DNA of 64,000 nucleotides from Salvia splendens (taxonomy: Eukaryota > Streptophyta > Magnoliopsida > Lamiales > Lamiaceae). The stretch is from the NCBI RefSeq assembly GCF_004379255.2, contig NC_056041.1, positions 4,402,001-4,466,000 of the forward strand, given 5' to 3'. Position 1 is the first letter of the stretch. The number at the start of each line of letters is the position of its first letter. The notes under the pieces were generated by a model. That model did not search any database and had not been told where the DNA came from. It worked only from the letters and a program-made list of their open reading frames with translations. The position numbers were made by a program, and so were the translations under genes. Positions 12,241 to 25,118 of this stretch are shown here, piece by piece.

Positions 12241-13458
12241 TCTAATTTTATGTATGTTGAGTTAGGTTTGATTTTGAAAGTATTTCAAATTCTAGATCTA
12301 GATGAAGCAATGCTTGTCACACCCTGTTTTTCTGATTTTCACACTTGCAGGGATGCTAAGTGTTTTTACAAAATTATTTCACTTTTTATCAGTCCAATCA
12401 AAATTGTAGAGTTTCATTTTTTTTATATGCCAATATGAGCGATTTAAAATATATAGTCGAACTGCATTATGTATATTGAAAAACATGGTGCTTGAGACAT
12501 GGTTTAGACACCATTTAAAACATAATTTACATTCTTCAATTACTCATTTCTACTTTTAACCATTCTATTTCTCGTGTATCACTTAAAATAAAGGGGTTTT
12601 GGTGATCTACAGTCTAATTAATGTCTACCAAATTCTACATTAAAGCGTGTATTAATTTTTCAACATCTAAAGAGAGAAAAGTTAGCTTAGAATTAAATAG
12701 GCAGTTTTTATGTTTATTTTTTCATTTCAATTTCTCATTATGTCATCAAAAGTCATATGTTCACAACCGTAGCCGTTTCCCATAAAACACTCTATTAGTA
12801 ACTGTATTAGTCTATTTCTTTGAAGTGTATATCTCTCGTTTAATTTACTCATTACTTTTGTGTAATTTTTTTATTTCATTACCTGATACAAAATTTCGAT
12901 GAATATAATATGATACACCAAAAACTAGCTTGAAAATCTCTCTTTCTTCTTTTAATTACATGAAAAAAAAATTTAAAAGTCCCCAATCCTCTTGTGACTT
13001 GTCTATCCCACAAAATCCACATCTCTGAAAAGGGCGTGGCAGTTAATGCAAAGCGACTAATTTGCACACAAAGAGTCTATTTCATAATTTAGTAAACTGT
13101 GTAATCCATACTCTTTTCATATTTGATTTATATTCATAGATGGAACATCCATAAGATAATGTGTCACATATTTTATAAAGTCGCCTTACATATAAACTGT
13201 ATTTTTGAAGTAAATTGAATTTAATTGTAGGCTTAATTCTTGAGTGGGTCAACGTTCCTAGTCACAATTTCAATGATTGAATTTGCGCAATTAGTCTTAG
13301 CTTACCTCACTACATGGACTAACACTAACTTACACGCCAAATTTATTTGTTTAGTTTTCAGTCTTGAAATTTAACATTTTTCTAAGACCTGTCCTTTTTG
13401 TAAATAATGTATGCTGTCAAGTTTCGACTGATATGTAGTAGCTTTAGTTTAAAATTAA
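12241..13458. other. AT-rich intergenic DNA, nothing recognised
   Basis: No coding frame with family likeness, no RNA gene and no clear repeat seen on either strand. Confidence 0.5.
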
Positions 13459-13460
13459 TA

Positions 13461-13639
13461 CTCCCTCCGTCCCGGACTACTTGCACTAATTTCCTTTATG
13501 GGCGTCCCAAGTTATTTGCAGTCTTTCCATTTTTAATAAAAATTATCACCTACAGCCGCAATTGTTGACTTTGCTATACACTCATTCCTTAATCTTCGTG
13601 CCGAAAAGGAAATGTGCGAGTAGTCCGGGACGGAGGGAG
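13461..13639. mobile_element. Stowaway MITE (Tc1/mariner type), 179 bp
   Basis: Starts CTCCCTCCGTCCCGGACT and ends with its reverse complement. The terminal inverted repeats run about 26 bases with one mismatch. A TA duplication lies at 13459-13460 and 13640-13641. Non-coding. The nearly identical ends suggest a fairly recent insertion. Confidence 0.9.
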
Positions 13640-13760
13640 TAATAGAGTAACCAATTTTATCCAACTATGAGAAATATTTAATTAAGCCTTAAATTATTGA
13701 CTTTGTATTCTTCCACCAGAACCTTGACGTATCTTACTCGATGTCATTGTGTAATCTGTA

Positions 13761-13997
13761 TTTTCTCCGTTCCGCTTTAGCAGTCCTAATTGTTTTTAAG
13801 CACTCGTTTTGTAAAAATTATAATAAATAATTAAAGTGGAGAAATGATAAAGTAAGTGAGAGGATAACGTAGACAAGAATCTTCTCTACATTATCCTCTC
13901 TCTTACTTTACCATTTCTTCACTTTAACTATTTATTATCATTTTTACAAAACGAGTGCCTAAAAGCAACTGGAACTGCTAAAACGGGACGGAGGAAG
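13761..13997. mobile_element. Stowaway-like foldback MITE, 237 bp
   Basis: Ends TTTTCTCCGTTCCG and CGGGACGGAGGAAG with TA on both sides (13759-13760, 13998-13999). Almost the whole element is an inverted repeat: TTTTTAAGCACTCGTTTTGT on the left answers ACAAAACGAGTGCCTAAAAG on the right, and AAGTAAGTGAGAGGATAA answers TTATCCTCTCTCTTACTT. Arms are about 110 bases with a small loop near 13880. Confidence 0.85.
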
Positions 13998-13999
13998 TA

Positions 14000-15583
14000 G
14001 TATTTTAACTTTCTACATGAGCACACAAACGGCGTCGTTTGGTACTCTAATACAGTACTTCAAAATGAAAAATGATATTTTTGATACAAAGTTGATAGTT
14101 TAGACTTTAATATATAAAAGACGAGTATTTCTTATATGGTTTAGGATTTAAAGTTACATTTACACTTGTTAATTTAATACTTATTTGAATTTATCATTCA
14201 CTTTCTTCTACAGTATTATTCTTTAATTGGCACTTTCAAGAGTAAGTCAAGTGGGACTAACAAGTGTACGAGCCATTAAACAATAACTGAATGAACGATT
14301 ATAATATCCGTTAAACAATAACTGAATAGACGAAATAAAAATATAAATTAAGGCCTTGAGGAGGCCATAGGCCCAATGGCTATTTATAAGCCCAAATGGA
14401 TAGTCCATTTTCGGCGATCTATAGCGAATCAAATTAGTGTACAGAATTGCCCTTTAAAAGTTCTTTTATTTACCTGTTCCGGGTTGGAGTTTAATTTTAA
14501 TTAACAATTTTTATAAGGTTCCACGATGTAACTAATTTTTATTTATATACTTATATGATTTTTTTTAAGAATTATAGGCACTACATTGATTTAATGGTCT
14601 GCATATGAAGTAGGAAAATATGATATACATCTACAATACGATGAAATAGGAAAAGTGCGAGCCCAATAATTTTACTGTATATGAGAGTGATTTAATGTAA
14701 AAATCCATTTTCATTGTAAAAAGAAAAAAAAAATTAAAAATATTGCATACATATTGCATTTAGGAAAAAATTAATTGCATTTGGGAAAAAATTGTCTCTT
14801 AAGAGACGCATTCACAATTTAAGTTCATTTCAAGTCCTTTTCCAATTTTCTTCAATTAGATCTTCAAATATTTTTCATAGAAACGAGTTGATTAGATGCA
14901 ATAAAATTTTGATGCTATTATACCAATAATCATTTCAGGTAGAATATGTGGATCTACAGTAAAACCAATCGATTTTCTTAACATCTCATAGTATTATTAT
15001 TTGACTTTATAATAATGTCTCCAATTATTTGAAATTAATTTATTATGTGGTCACATAATATATTCCTGTCCAATTTGTTGTGAACAACGTTTTTGGTTTT
15101 TTCGTATACATCAATATCGTGACTCGACTTATTTCAGCTCTTCTTCTTGTGATATATTTACTGCATGAAAGATTATTTCTGTGCTTGTTTTTGTTAGATG
15201 AGTAATTACTACTCAATACTAAGAAAAAGAAGAAAAAATAATAATTCATGAATGCCCCCCATGTGTTTGATCATTGGTTTGTGAATTATTCTGTATTTGA
15301 GATCAAGAATCTGCTTTGTGTGGTCGTCTATGTTTATTCTTGATCTCGTTGGTACTTCATTATTGAAGGGTATCTTCATTATTTCTGCAGTTAGATCATG
15401 TCTGCCTGATAAAAATCCTCACATCCGTGGACAACACTAGGCCTAGTCTAGTTGGTGCTATGGCTTGGTTTCTCTTTGAATAACTTTCCTCAAAGTTACA
15501 CCTTTATTTTATAGGGAGCAACGTCAAAGGGGGACCAATGGTGCCTCGAGTCACTTTGAGTTGTGGTTTTTGCTTCCTAACAG
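14000..15583. other. AT-rich intergenic DNA, nothing recognised
   Basis: Runs of A/T and short frames only. I see no gene, RNA gene or element with definable ends. Confidence 0.45.
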
Positions 15584-15928
15584 CTACCCTTTTCTCAGAC
15601 AACAAGGGGGGACCTTTGTCTGGTATTTTTGTTTCTCTAACTTGTTTGCGAGCGCTATAATAATAGCTGGACTTTGCCCGAAAGAGACAACTGTTTTAGC
15701 ATTATCATGAAAAAAGCTACTATTGTAGGAATCACCACCACTCAGGTTGTTGGTGGATGTCATGCCCCGAAACTTCCTTACCATGAGAACGTCCTGATAT
15801 TTCCTTCCCCTAATACGATCAAGTGTCCCGCTAGCTGATGAAGCTGAGCGCGATATGGTTATCCTCTTTGCCGGCCTCCCCTTGGATTTCAAAATTTCAA
15901 AGCTCTCATGATGAAACATATTACTCAA
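15584..15928 (-). pseudogene. unidentified 114-codon frame, possible transposase-derived fragment
   Basis: A frame of 114 residues with a basic motif (KSKGRPAKRI) near its start, then a Ser-rich stretch, and ending PPCCLRKG. The motif looks like the basic GRP/KR tail seen after the SWIM domain in FAR1/FRS and MULE transposase-like proteins, but nothing else confirms that. The frame is open a little upstream of the listed start (HVRKSRYLSNM), so the ATG is not certain. No partner exons with a transposase core were found. It could be a decayed element tail or a chance frame. Confidence 0.25.
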
Positions 15929-16883
15929 ATATCTAGATTTCCTTACATGTGTGATGGATATTTAGGACAAAGTCAGTTCACTTGTTTAGTACTCCTACTA
16001 CTAGAAGTTCAAGTTTTGGTAATTTACTGCTATTTCTAAATTCGTATAATTTCTCTGTAGTGTTGAAAGTCTGATGTTTTTTATTTATCTGCCACTTCTA
16101 GGCAACATGTGCCACAGCATGACTGATTGAGTAATTTGGCTTCACTCGAATCTTATCCATCATCGAATTATTGTTTCCTTGCTCTGATTTATTTAGCTTT
16201 TTTAATGGTATTCTTTAACTGTCAATGTCAAACTAATTAAGCAATCTTGAATTCATTATGCAGAATGCTTGAACTATATAGGATGATGGTACTAGTATAT
16301 TGAGCCAAAACTAGACTTTCTATTAGTAGAGTTAGTGAAATTTCCTCAAATTAGGCAAAGCCCTCCTCCATCCATGCTGTTACCACATGAATCTTTAGTA
16401 GTCAAATATGTCGAATGTTGAACGCAAAAATTCCACAGTTGCTTGCGACTTTTATGGTAACGTAGAAAGAGAGAATGATAAACAACAAAATGTTAAAGGA
16501 CAAGAATAAAACAACCTTAGAATAAGTGAATGAATAGACTGAAAATTTTACTAAGTCTAGACTGTCTAGTAGAACCTTTGATGCATATTGGATGTCTATT
16601 ACTGCATTAATCAGTGACTGCACTAGTTTCAAATGCATTTATCAGTGTGTATTTGCAACACTATCTTGTATTTAATGTGTAATGAAGAAATCTAGACCCA
16701 AAAATGAGTACTTTGTGGGGCTAATACTTTTATTCCCTTTCTCCCATTTCCTTTCCTTGTCAATTATTAATTACACTTGTCATCAAGTCAGACCACCACA
16801 AATATTATTGTCAGCATAGTGAGAGAAACACAATATGTACTTGATAATACATGTACATTTGCATTATGTAAGAGCAGGGCTTC
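15929..16883. other. intergenic, 5' flank of the MAKR6-like gene
   Basis: No feature found besides the TATA-like site close to the gene. Confidence 0.45.
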
Positions 16884-16890
16884 TTATAAG
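16884..16890 (+). promoter_or_regulatory. TATA-like box of the MAKR6-like gene
   Basis: TTATAAG about 65 bases before the ATG, a usual plant spacing allowing for a short leader. Confidence 0.4.
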
Positions 16891-16949
16891 CCTCATACAC
16901 CTTAAACACACTTCAAAAACAATTGAGCTTTTTCCCCCTTTTTCTCTCT

Positions 16950-17594
16950 ATGGAAGCTAGCTTGCAGACTCCCTCCATTGAGAGTTTCTCCTACAGTTGG
17001 CTGGCTAACTTGAAGCCATCATCGTTCGAGGACTCATTGATCTCATCCGATCACGATGAAGGAGCCTCCTTCATCGAGATGGATCCAAGGCTGCCACCCT
17101 CAAAGAGATTCATCCGAGTTTCCTCTGATTTTGGTTTCGATTTCCCTGTCTCGGACTCCCCATTAGGCCTTGTTCACGCCGATGAGCTCATTTCCAACGG
17201 CTTCCTCGTCCCCCTTTTTGTCAAGGAAGTGAAGATGGTCAGGTTTGACGACAAGGGCTGCTACATGCCAACAACTACTGCTTCCACTTCTGAGATAACG
17301 GTGCATTCAACAAGGCGTGTGCGCTGTGCCTCGTTGAGGAGGTGCCACAGATTGTCGAAGAGATTCTTCCAGAAGTATGTCAAGTTCTTGTTGAGGCCTC
17401 TTCTTTATAGGAAGAGGCGGGATAGCAGTAGTAGCATCGCAATGAGCAGCAACCGGAACTGGGAGCTGTCGGCTGCGACCTCACCACGGACGAGCTTGGC
17501 CTACTCCGCTGATGATAACTGGCGCAGGTCTTGCGATTCGGAGAGCTCAATCTATGAAGCAGTGCTCCACTGCAAAAGAACTCAGGGTAATTAA
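16950..17594 (+). CDS. MAKR6: probable membrane-associated kinase regulator 6 (MAKR6-like)
   Basis: Member of the BKI1/MAKR group, plasma-membrane-associated regulators of receptor kinases. The 214-residue frame starts MEASLQTPSIESFSYSWL, the typical MAKR opening. It has GASFIEMDPRLPPSKRFIR and HADELISNGFLVPLF, a Lys/Arg-rich membrane hook (RRCHRLSKRFFQKYVKF, near residues 130-150) and the C-terminal DSESSIYEAVLHCKR box. ATG 16950 was chosen because the family begins with this short MExS leader; upstream in-frame codons lack an ATG. A possible GT donor falls after base 17587 and an AG acceptor near 17675. If used, the last one or two residues change (ending in GM instead of GN). The gene lies in the same order relative to TIM as At5g52900 to At5g52910, which supports the orthology. 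Confidence 0.88.
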   Translation: MEASLQTPSIESFSYSWLANLKPSSFEDSLISSDHDEGASFIEMDPRLPPSKRFIRVSSDFGFDFPVSDSPLGLVHADELISNGFLVPLFVKEVKMVRFDDKGCYMPTTTASTSEITVHSTRRVRCASLRRCHRLSKRFFQKYVKFLLRPLLYRKRRDSSSSIAMSSNRNWELSAATSPRTSLAYSADDNWRRSCDSESSIYEAVLHCKRTQGN

Positions 17595-19908
17595 AAACTT
17601 CACTAAATTCCGTGTTTCAATCAATGTTGATGAAATCTTGTTTTGGAGTCCAATGCTTTGTTTGAAAATTTTCAGGTATGTAATGAACAAGGACTGAAGC
17701 AACAAAAAAAAGGATAAGACATGGTAAAATGGAATGGTGGTGGTTCATCTTTTTTTTTTCTGTTTTGTATTATCATGACAAAATATAATGCAGAAATCTG
17801 TCTTTTTGAGGAAGTAGTTTCTGTCAAAGATTGTAAGCCTTGGAAACTAGTAGTAGTAGTCCACACAGTTTCATTTCATGGCACTGTGTGTGTTTCCATT
17901 ATATTTGGTTTGTTTATTATTTATTTTCTCCTTTTCCAACTCAGAAAAGATGGGAGTTTTTTCTTCTTTGTGAAGTTTTAAGGCAGAATAATATATCCTA
18001 AATTTTATGATGGCTGTGATTACTGGTTCTGCATAATTATAGCTGCGACATATATTAATTAAGTGTATAACTCAAGCTGTGTAGCCATTCAATAAAATTA
18101 TGAATGATGATTTTGGAGGGGGACATATTGTTGGGATCATTTAGATGAGTATAATTTATACTCCAGTAGGAGTGTCTTATTACTCAAGCCAAAGAGTCCA
18201 TAGATTACCTATCATTTGAATCCAACAGTAAATTTTATATACAAATTATGAAAAATAAAGAAAGAAAATACTGCCTTTCAAGTTCATGAATAGTTGGATA
18301 ATACTTTAACTTGCAAAATTGTTTCAAATACTACCATTTATTAATTAAAATAAACGTTTGTTATAATTGGGGATGTATATTTTGCAAAAATGTACTAGGT
18401 TATTCCCCATTCTCATCCAGAAAAATTGCTACTAATTCCCTATTTCTCATATTTGTAATATCAAATACTCCATTTTTCATATTACTATTGTGATTTGTGA
18501 TCACCGATTTTCCGACTATTCAACGTTACACAGTTCATCCAAAAATTAAATCTCCATATTCCAAAACTCTCGTGTTTGACAAATTCTTCACCAAACTCCC
18601 TCGAATTAAATACAATCTGAGACAAATTATTTGGAATACTAAAATTTTTGAATTGAGTTCCAACAACTTGCATGTGATATGTACATGAGGTAGGGATAAT
18701 CACTGGGGCCTTATTCATTTTTGAATTCTTTCTCATTTTTATACTCACTTAAATAATTTTTATTAATATAAATTATATATCTATATATTTGTAATATTTG
18801 TATTGTATATAGATATATATTCTAGAGGGTGGGCCTTTAAATAAATTATTAGCTGTAATCATATACGAGAAAATATAAAAAAATGTGGGGGCCATAATTA
18901 ATTCTTGAGTATATTTCTTGAGAATAACATCACTTTATTAAGGCTGGTTTCTGTAATAATTTCTATGTCATCATCTTTAAACGAAATATATAGACAAAGG
19001 TGATCGATCATCAACGTCCCCTTTTAAATTAATGAAAAAAATATACTTATACTCTCAAATTGACCAACCTTTTATTTGTCTATATTTGCATATTGAAACA
19101 AATAAGTAAGGTTGAGTACTACTTTGATAAATAAATTAGATAAAGAATAGTTACTTTCTCATTCCTACCTCAATTGAATACAGTGGTTGTTTCACAAGTT
19201 AAAGTGTGCAAAAGTTTCCCGGATATAAATAAGATAAAATAAAATCACTATTAATGTTTTTCCAATTGACCTTTTAGAATTATTTTTGAATGAAAACTGT
19301 ACTATAATACTTATGTACTCTAATAATTTTCTAGTCACACAATGTAAAGTACGAATCATCATCTTGTCTTGTCAGTTTGACCAATCCTCGGAAAACAATA
19401 TAGTAATAAACAATTTTAAATTAATAAATCGGGGATCAATGCTATTTTTCAGTCAAATTACACTTGGAAAATCAGACATGTCGAATTAAAATTATAGAGA
19501 CATTAGTGATATTTCAACTTAAGATATTTGGCCTGAAAAATACCTACTTTATTACTCAAAGGTCCTGATGTTGCTATTTTATTTTTAAAGCTAACTGTAG
19601 ATATTAATTTAGGGAATAAATGTCTGTAATTTCTCAAACTAGCTTTTTCAGTTGTATTGTAGAGCATAATCAGTAGTAACTAGCAAGATTAGTCATATAT
19701 GAAAGTTTTGTATTCTTTTGTCGCCACCCAACAGATTAGGAAACAAAAAGGAATTGAGGTTTAAAATACCATATCTTTAACAAAGGGGTACTACTAAAAA
19801 AGAAAAAGTAAAGAATTTATTGGTTTTTGAGATATTTTAGAAGTGTCAACCATCATTAAAGATTAAAAAATACAGTAATTTATTATAAAGTTTTATAACA
19901 TTGAATTT
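17595..19908. other. AT-rich intergenic DNA, nothing recognised
   Basis: 3' flank of the MAKR6-like gene, followed by AT-rich sequence without coding or RNA signals. Confidence 0.45.
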
Positions 19909-19909
19909 A

Positions 19910-19951
<42 letters not shown>
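19909..19951. repeat. (ATT)n microsatellite
   Basis: About 14 uninterrupted ATT units; a simple repeat likely to vary in length. Confidence 0.95.
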
Positions 19952-19952
<1 letters not shown>

Positions 19953-20576
19953 AGACAAGTTAGTTAATCTGTTTTTTTTTTAAATTTTGTTGAAGAATTT
20001 AGGAAATAAAACATGAAAATCAACGCTAAAGCTGCAGAGTGCAGACCATGGCCATGGCCGGCAGGAATTCCCAAAAGTTAATCTTTTAAGTTTTGGTTCG
20101 CGTGCTATCAATACGCTGCTAATCTCATTTTTATACTTTCCCTTTTACAATTATAAATTCTGATTTTGCCTCCTCACGCCATCATTATCCAAGACCAAAA
20201 TTATTTTCTTTATTTTATTAAAATGATCAACACACCACTATCACAAACTAATCGACTTGGAGTAATATAATGCTGTAGCTATATGAGTGTATATACATTG
20301 ATATCCTTTGGGCCGTGTGAGGAATTGGGGTATGTTGAGCAACATAGCTAAGCCCAATTCATTTAAAATCCAAAACCGAGATTTACTTAAATATCATTAA
20401 ATATCTTTATTCATTTTTCAATACTGTAAAGCAGTTAAAACATTAATACTCCTAAATCCCAAATCTGCACCAAAAAAGCAACACAGAAACTAACAAATGA
20501 CAAAAATCAACTAACAAATAGTACCAAACAACAATCTCATAACAATATCAGTCTCATTTGTATCCTTTAAAAAATA

Positions 20577-20644
20577 ATCGATTTCATATCACACAACATA
20601 TGCAAACAGCGCCATCGATTTCATATCACACAACATATGCAAAC
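20577..20644. repeat. 31-bp direct repeat, two copies
   Basis: ATCGATTTCATATCACACAA and the following 11 bases occur at 20577-20607 and again at 20614-20644 with a 6-base spacer. No coding frame. Confidence 0.9.
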
Positions 20645-21389
20645 CTCGCCAACATAATAAACAATACTACTAATTTGATGATAAAAACCAATATTTAAGA
20701 TGTATTAATCTATATAAACTAGTTCTACGTGTCTACGTCGTAGGCCTATATTTATCTTCACATATTTTCTCTTTGAATTAAATTATTAAAGAAATATTAG
20801 CTTTTTGTGGCATGACGATGATAACATGACTAAAGTATCTAAAAAAGAATTGTGGATGAAAATGTAACATAGAAAATAAATTTGAGAATTATATATGAAA
20901 TTGCTTTTCTGCCGCATAATATTATCTGTCATTTTCGCTCTTTACTTTTTAAATAAAGTGCATTCATATTTATGACGAAAATCAGCAACAATTATCCATT
21001 CTCGAAATTACGATCAAGGGTTAATGTCAAAATCATTGGTACTTTTAATTCTGTGTTTATGTACCTTTATTTCTTCTTATTTTCGTGGATTTAATGACTC
21101 TACACATCTAAACTATATGTCTTTTTCTCTCTTTCTGGAGATGGACAATTTTCCCAATATCTCTTTCACATTATTTGTGGATGATGTGTTTAAGGTAAAC
21201 GTCATTTCTGCCTAAATAATTCATACTCTTATTACATTAAAAAAATGTACGTAAATATGTGGCAAACACAGATTTTGCATGTTTTTAAGGACTAGATTTG
21301 ACTTGTTTTAAATGTCAATCATGAAAATTATGTTCTTAAATTGCATATGTTATACATTTGGTATTTTGACGTGTTTGTTGATAAATGAT

Positions 21390-21860
21390 AGAAAAAGATA
21401 GAAAAATGTGAAAAAAGGCCAAAGTGCAGCAGCCTCTGTTCGAGCCCATTCTGGAAGCGATTTTGAAGTCCAATCAGTGCCTAATAGATACCAGTCTCTT
21501 CGTCTTCGAAAGACCTTCCCGTGGATACCTTAAACATCTAAATCGGAGTTATGTGGAGAAAGTTATGGCCATTTTACAAACATCGCGCAGTGCAGTCAAA
21601 ATCTGGCGGAAATTAGGCGGAAATTCACGGATGAAAAGAAATTAGTATATTGTGAAGCCAAATCTCTCCTATTTCTTGTAGGGCACGAAATTTATCAAAA
21701 ACAAACCTTTTTCCAACCTATAAATACCTCTAAACCTAATTCATAATCTTTATCTCAGAGCCTTCAATCCTTCTCCAACTCTACACCTTTTTCCATTCCA
21801 TAATACACACAAATCGAACACCTCTACCGTTTGATTTAAAAGAATAGTAGTAACTTTTAC
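21390..21860 (+). mobile_element. possible decayed LTR fragment (promoter part)
   Basis: A GC-richer island in AT-rich DNA with GAGTTATGTGGAGAAAGTTA, then CCTATAAATACCTC (TATA-like, 21716-21729) and a C/T-rich leader with AATCTTTATCTCAGAGCC. This order resembles the U3-R part of plant Ty3-type LTRs. No terminal TG/CA pair or target duplication could be fixed. A short frame at 21424-21645 is probably meaningless. Confidence 0.3.
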
Positions 21861-22549
21861 ATAATGTAGCATGAAAATTTAATTTGGGGATAGATTGATA
21901 ATATTTTAAAAGATGAATAAAATTAATATTTCGAAAACTTCGGATAAACTTCAATTTTAAAAGGTTAAAATAGAAGTTCAGCTCAGCTATAAAGAGAAAA
22001 ATGTAAGCTGTATAATACAGTAATTAAGTATACTTTTATATTAATCGTGGGCCTAAATGAGAGTACGGCGACGATCCCTATAGAAAAGCCCAAATACATT
22101 TTGTAGGAAAATGTAAAAGCCTATTTATTGTATTCTGAAAGTTGTATCGCACTTCTCATGATAAATTTACAACCGCGGAGAATACTCTTATTATGTTTGT
22201 TAGTGTTTTCTTTGGTTGCAAATTTGTAATGAGAAAATTATGGATAGCAAATATTGTAATGAATTTGAACGGAAAAGGGGAAAATTGGCTCGTCGCTAAA
22301 ATGGATTATTCCATTATAGATTAATTGAATGTCGGAATACGAACATACTATATCGTTAAATAGCTCGTCATGGACATTTCTGGGAGTTTAATTAGGGGTT
22401 TTTGATAAGGAAATCTTATGCCTAGATCTTTTAGTGAATGCATAACATATTAGTAGTATTGAATTTACAAGTATCTTACATATATAATTTTTGTATAAAT
22501 TTGGTGTTGGTTATTTTAGTGTAATTGAATTAACTTGATTGATCAATAT

Positions 22550-23022
22550 TGTTATAATGAGACATCATACAAGTTTGGGAAGTGCGGAGTGCACTCTTGT
22601 TTGAATTCATTATGATTAGACGAGGGTTCGGGGCCAGCGCCCCCGAGTAGCGGGGTCCAAGGTGCGGCAGCCCCTGGCTGGGGTCAAGCTTGGAAATTTT
22701 TATTTCCATTAAAGTTGATGTATAGAAAATTCATCCGGAAATATAATTTCTGATAGTCGAAGGACTAATTTGCAATTTCGAAACCCTTTGGAAAAACAGT
22801 TAAAATCGGTTAAGAAACGAAGAGACGCGACGTTTCGTTTCAGACCTCTTCTTATTGATCATTTTCGGTTCAAAGTGTTATTGCAGAATCAACATATGAA
22901 ACTTCTAAACCTGAATTATATCCGATCAAAGATTGGGAGAACCACCAAATTGATTTGATCTGAAAGTGTTTCACGCCTTTCAGGATATCCTATTGTTCAC
23001 ATTTGAGTAATTATTCCTAACA
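22550..23022 (+). mobile_element. possible decayed solo LTR
   Basis: Contains the G/C-rich block GGTTCGGGGCCAGCGCCCCC and repeats of the form GGGGTCCAAGGTGCGGCAGC near 22620-22690, a pattern I associate with plant LTRs. A TG-like left end (TGTTATAATGAG) and a CCTAACA right end, followed by ATTTGGGTCC where a primer site might once have been, give approximate borders. No matching 5-bp flanks were seen. Confidence 0.3.
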
Positions 23023-25004
23023 TTTGGGTCCATAATCCGACCAAATTTGATTTTGCTAAAGTCGATTTATCAAAAGTGAGGGTCGGCTAGGGAGGTCCTA
23101 GTGATATGAAGTTGATTTTCCTTGACGGAAATTGAAACTAGACAGGAAATGTCACTTATATTTGAATGCCAACAAAACCCCAACTAACTATGAAAGAAAA
23201 GTAAAGTGACATTGAGTTTTCAAGCATGACGAGTCCTTATCAGATTTGCACATAATTAATTAACAAGTCAAACTTAGCACAGTTTAAGATGCATAATTAG
23301 GATTAAGAAAACTTGGCCCAAAGATAGCTGTCATTTTCATTCAAAATTATAAATTTCATGTGGCTTTTATACCTTTTCGTTATTTGTAATACTTTTTTGG
23401 ACCACTATTGTGTCTAAAGCATTAACCAATGTTGTTTTTATATGCTTTGCCTAGCTTGGCACCTACTTATTTATGGACCATTCTGCTGGACCTAAATTTC
23501 ATGGTCAATAACGTGTTCAGAGCTCGCTTATATGTGTATAGTAACGACGGATATAGGATACTGAACTCGTAGAGTTGGACAAAGTGAAGAAGATCGTTGT
23601 TAGCAATAGATGATGAATGAAGCACAAAAGTGAACCCAATCCTGAAGGCTTAAGAAGCGTTGCTACTTTTCTCATGGGTTAGTGTTGGAGTTAGATGACC
23701 TCCTCTGCCCACCTAAATTCGTCATTGTCTATGTAGAGAGGGTATGTTAAAATAGTAATGCACTAGTGATCACATGTGTATTTCTAAGGTTAAATATTTT
23801 AATTCAGATTCCAACGATGATTCTCTTTAAGTTTATGTATTATATTTCACATATGTGATTTGCAATTGATTGCACATAAAGGTTTATCAGGTATAGACAA
23901 ATAATTTTGAACCCACACTATCAAGATAATTTGACATTTTCTTATTGATAAATGAACAGAAATTTAAAAGGTGCATTACGATAAACTTGAATCTAAGACT
24001 TTTGACATCAGACGTTAACCACACTACCAATACACACTAATTTGACATTATTTTTACTTTCAACAGTGATGCTTTATCAGTCTTCAAAAACTTAGTGGAA
24101 GCTTGGATTTCCCAAATCTAGAGCAGTAATTAAATGGGGATGTAGTGGAAAAACTCTGTTCATGTCATATCCTTGGAGATCCACACATCTTATTAATTTA
24201 ATTCTCCATTTTAAAAATAAATCAAGTGTCACTAGTCCTAAAAGGAATGAAATAGAAACGAGGTTTTTGCCTATATAAAATATTTGACTTTTATCATGCG
24301 TGTAAATATATCCCTTAAGACATTTTTATTCCAATTAGTAAGTTGGGTCATCTAAAAAGATGGTAATCATTTTAATTTCAAAAAATATTTTAAAAAATCC
24401 CTTTACTGTGATCATTATTACCCTTGTGGAGTAGTATTTAATGCAACAACAACAATAATTAAAATAATAATAATAATCTAGGATTAACAAATAAATGACC
24501 ACCCAAAGTATTCTTATTTTAAAAAATTCTGGTGTAGGTAGTAAAAGTTTATGTATTTTGGAACGTTTTTTTGTCACGTTTGGCCGTTTGGGTTAGTTGG
24601 AAGAATGACACGTGTAAGAAGTCGGCAAAATGGAAGTGGTGTTTGCGTGTAATCCCACAAATCATAGTGAATCTGATGTGGAAAAATTCAATTCATGTGT
24701 CATTACCTTCTCTTTTCTTTTCCCCTTTATTATATTATTTTAAATTAAGAGACATTACAATATGGTATGTTTAGGATGAATGAAATATGAATCACAAACT
24801 TCTACCACAACCTTGAAATATATTTTTAAATGACTTTTGTCACATTCTATTATTTGTCCAAACTAGCTAGGCTACTTTATTACAAGTATATGCTCTATTA
24901 TTCCATACTAATTCCTCAACCCTTTTATATTGGTTTTACATTGCTTTCTCATTAATCGAGGCCATCAACTATTATTACTATTCACTCCACAGTCCATACT
25001 CATA
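23023..25004. other. intergenic, nothing recognised
   Basis: No supported gene or element. The sequence is moderately AT-rich with scattered short frames. Confidence 0.4.
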
Positions 25005-25118
25005 AAATTTGGAATTAGGTCAAGTGGAGAAATTAATGAACTACTTTGATAGAGATATACTAAATTTGGAATTAGGTCAAGTGGAGAAATTAATGAACTA
25101 CTTTGATAGAGATATACT
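25005..25118. repeat. 57-bp perfect tandem duplication
   Basis: The 57-base unit containing GGAATTAGGTCAAGTGGAGA and ACTTTGATAGAGATATACT occurs twice head to tail (25005-25061, 25062-25118). The two copies differ only at the trailing edge, so the event is young. The unit length is a multiple of three, which makes a repetitive frame that is probably not a gene. Confidence 0.92.

Noticed and set aside
22618..22690. GC-rich block as a possible CpG island or RNA gene
   Set aside because: Its repeated GGGGTCC/GCCCCC pattern is more like the inside of a decayed LTR; no promoter or gene follows.
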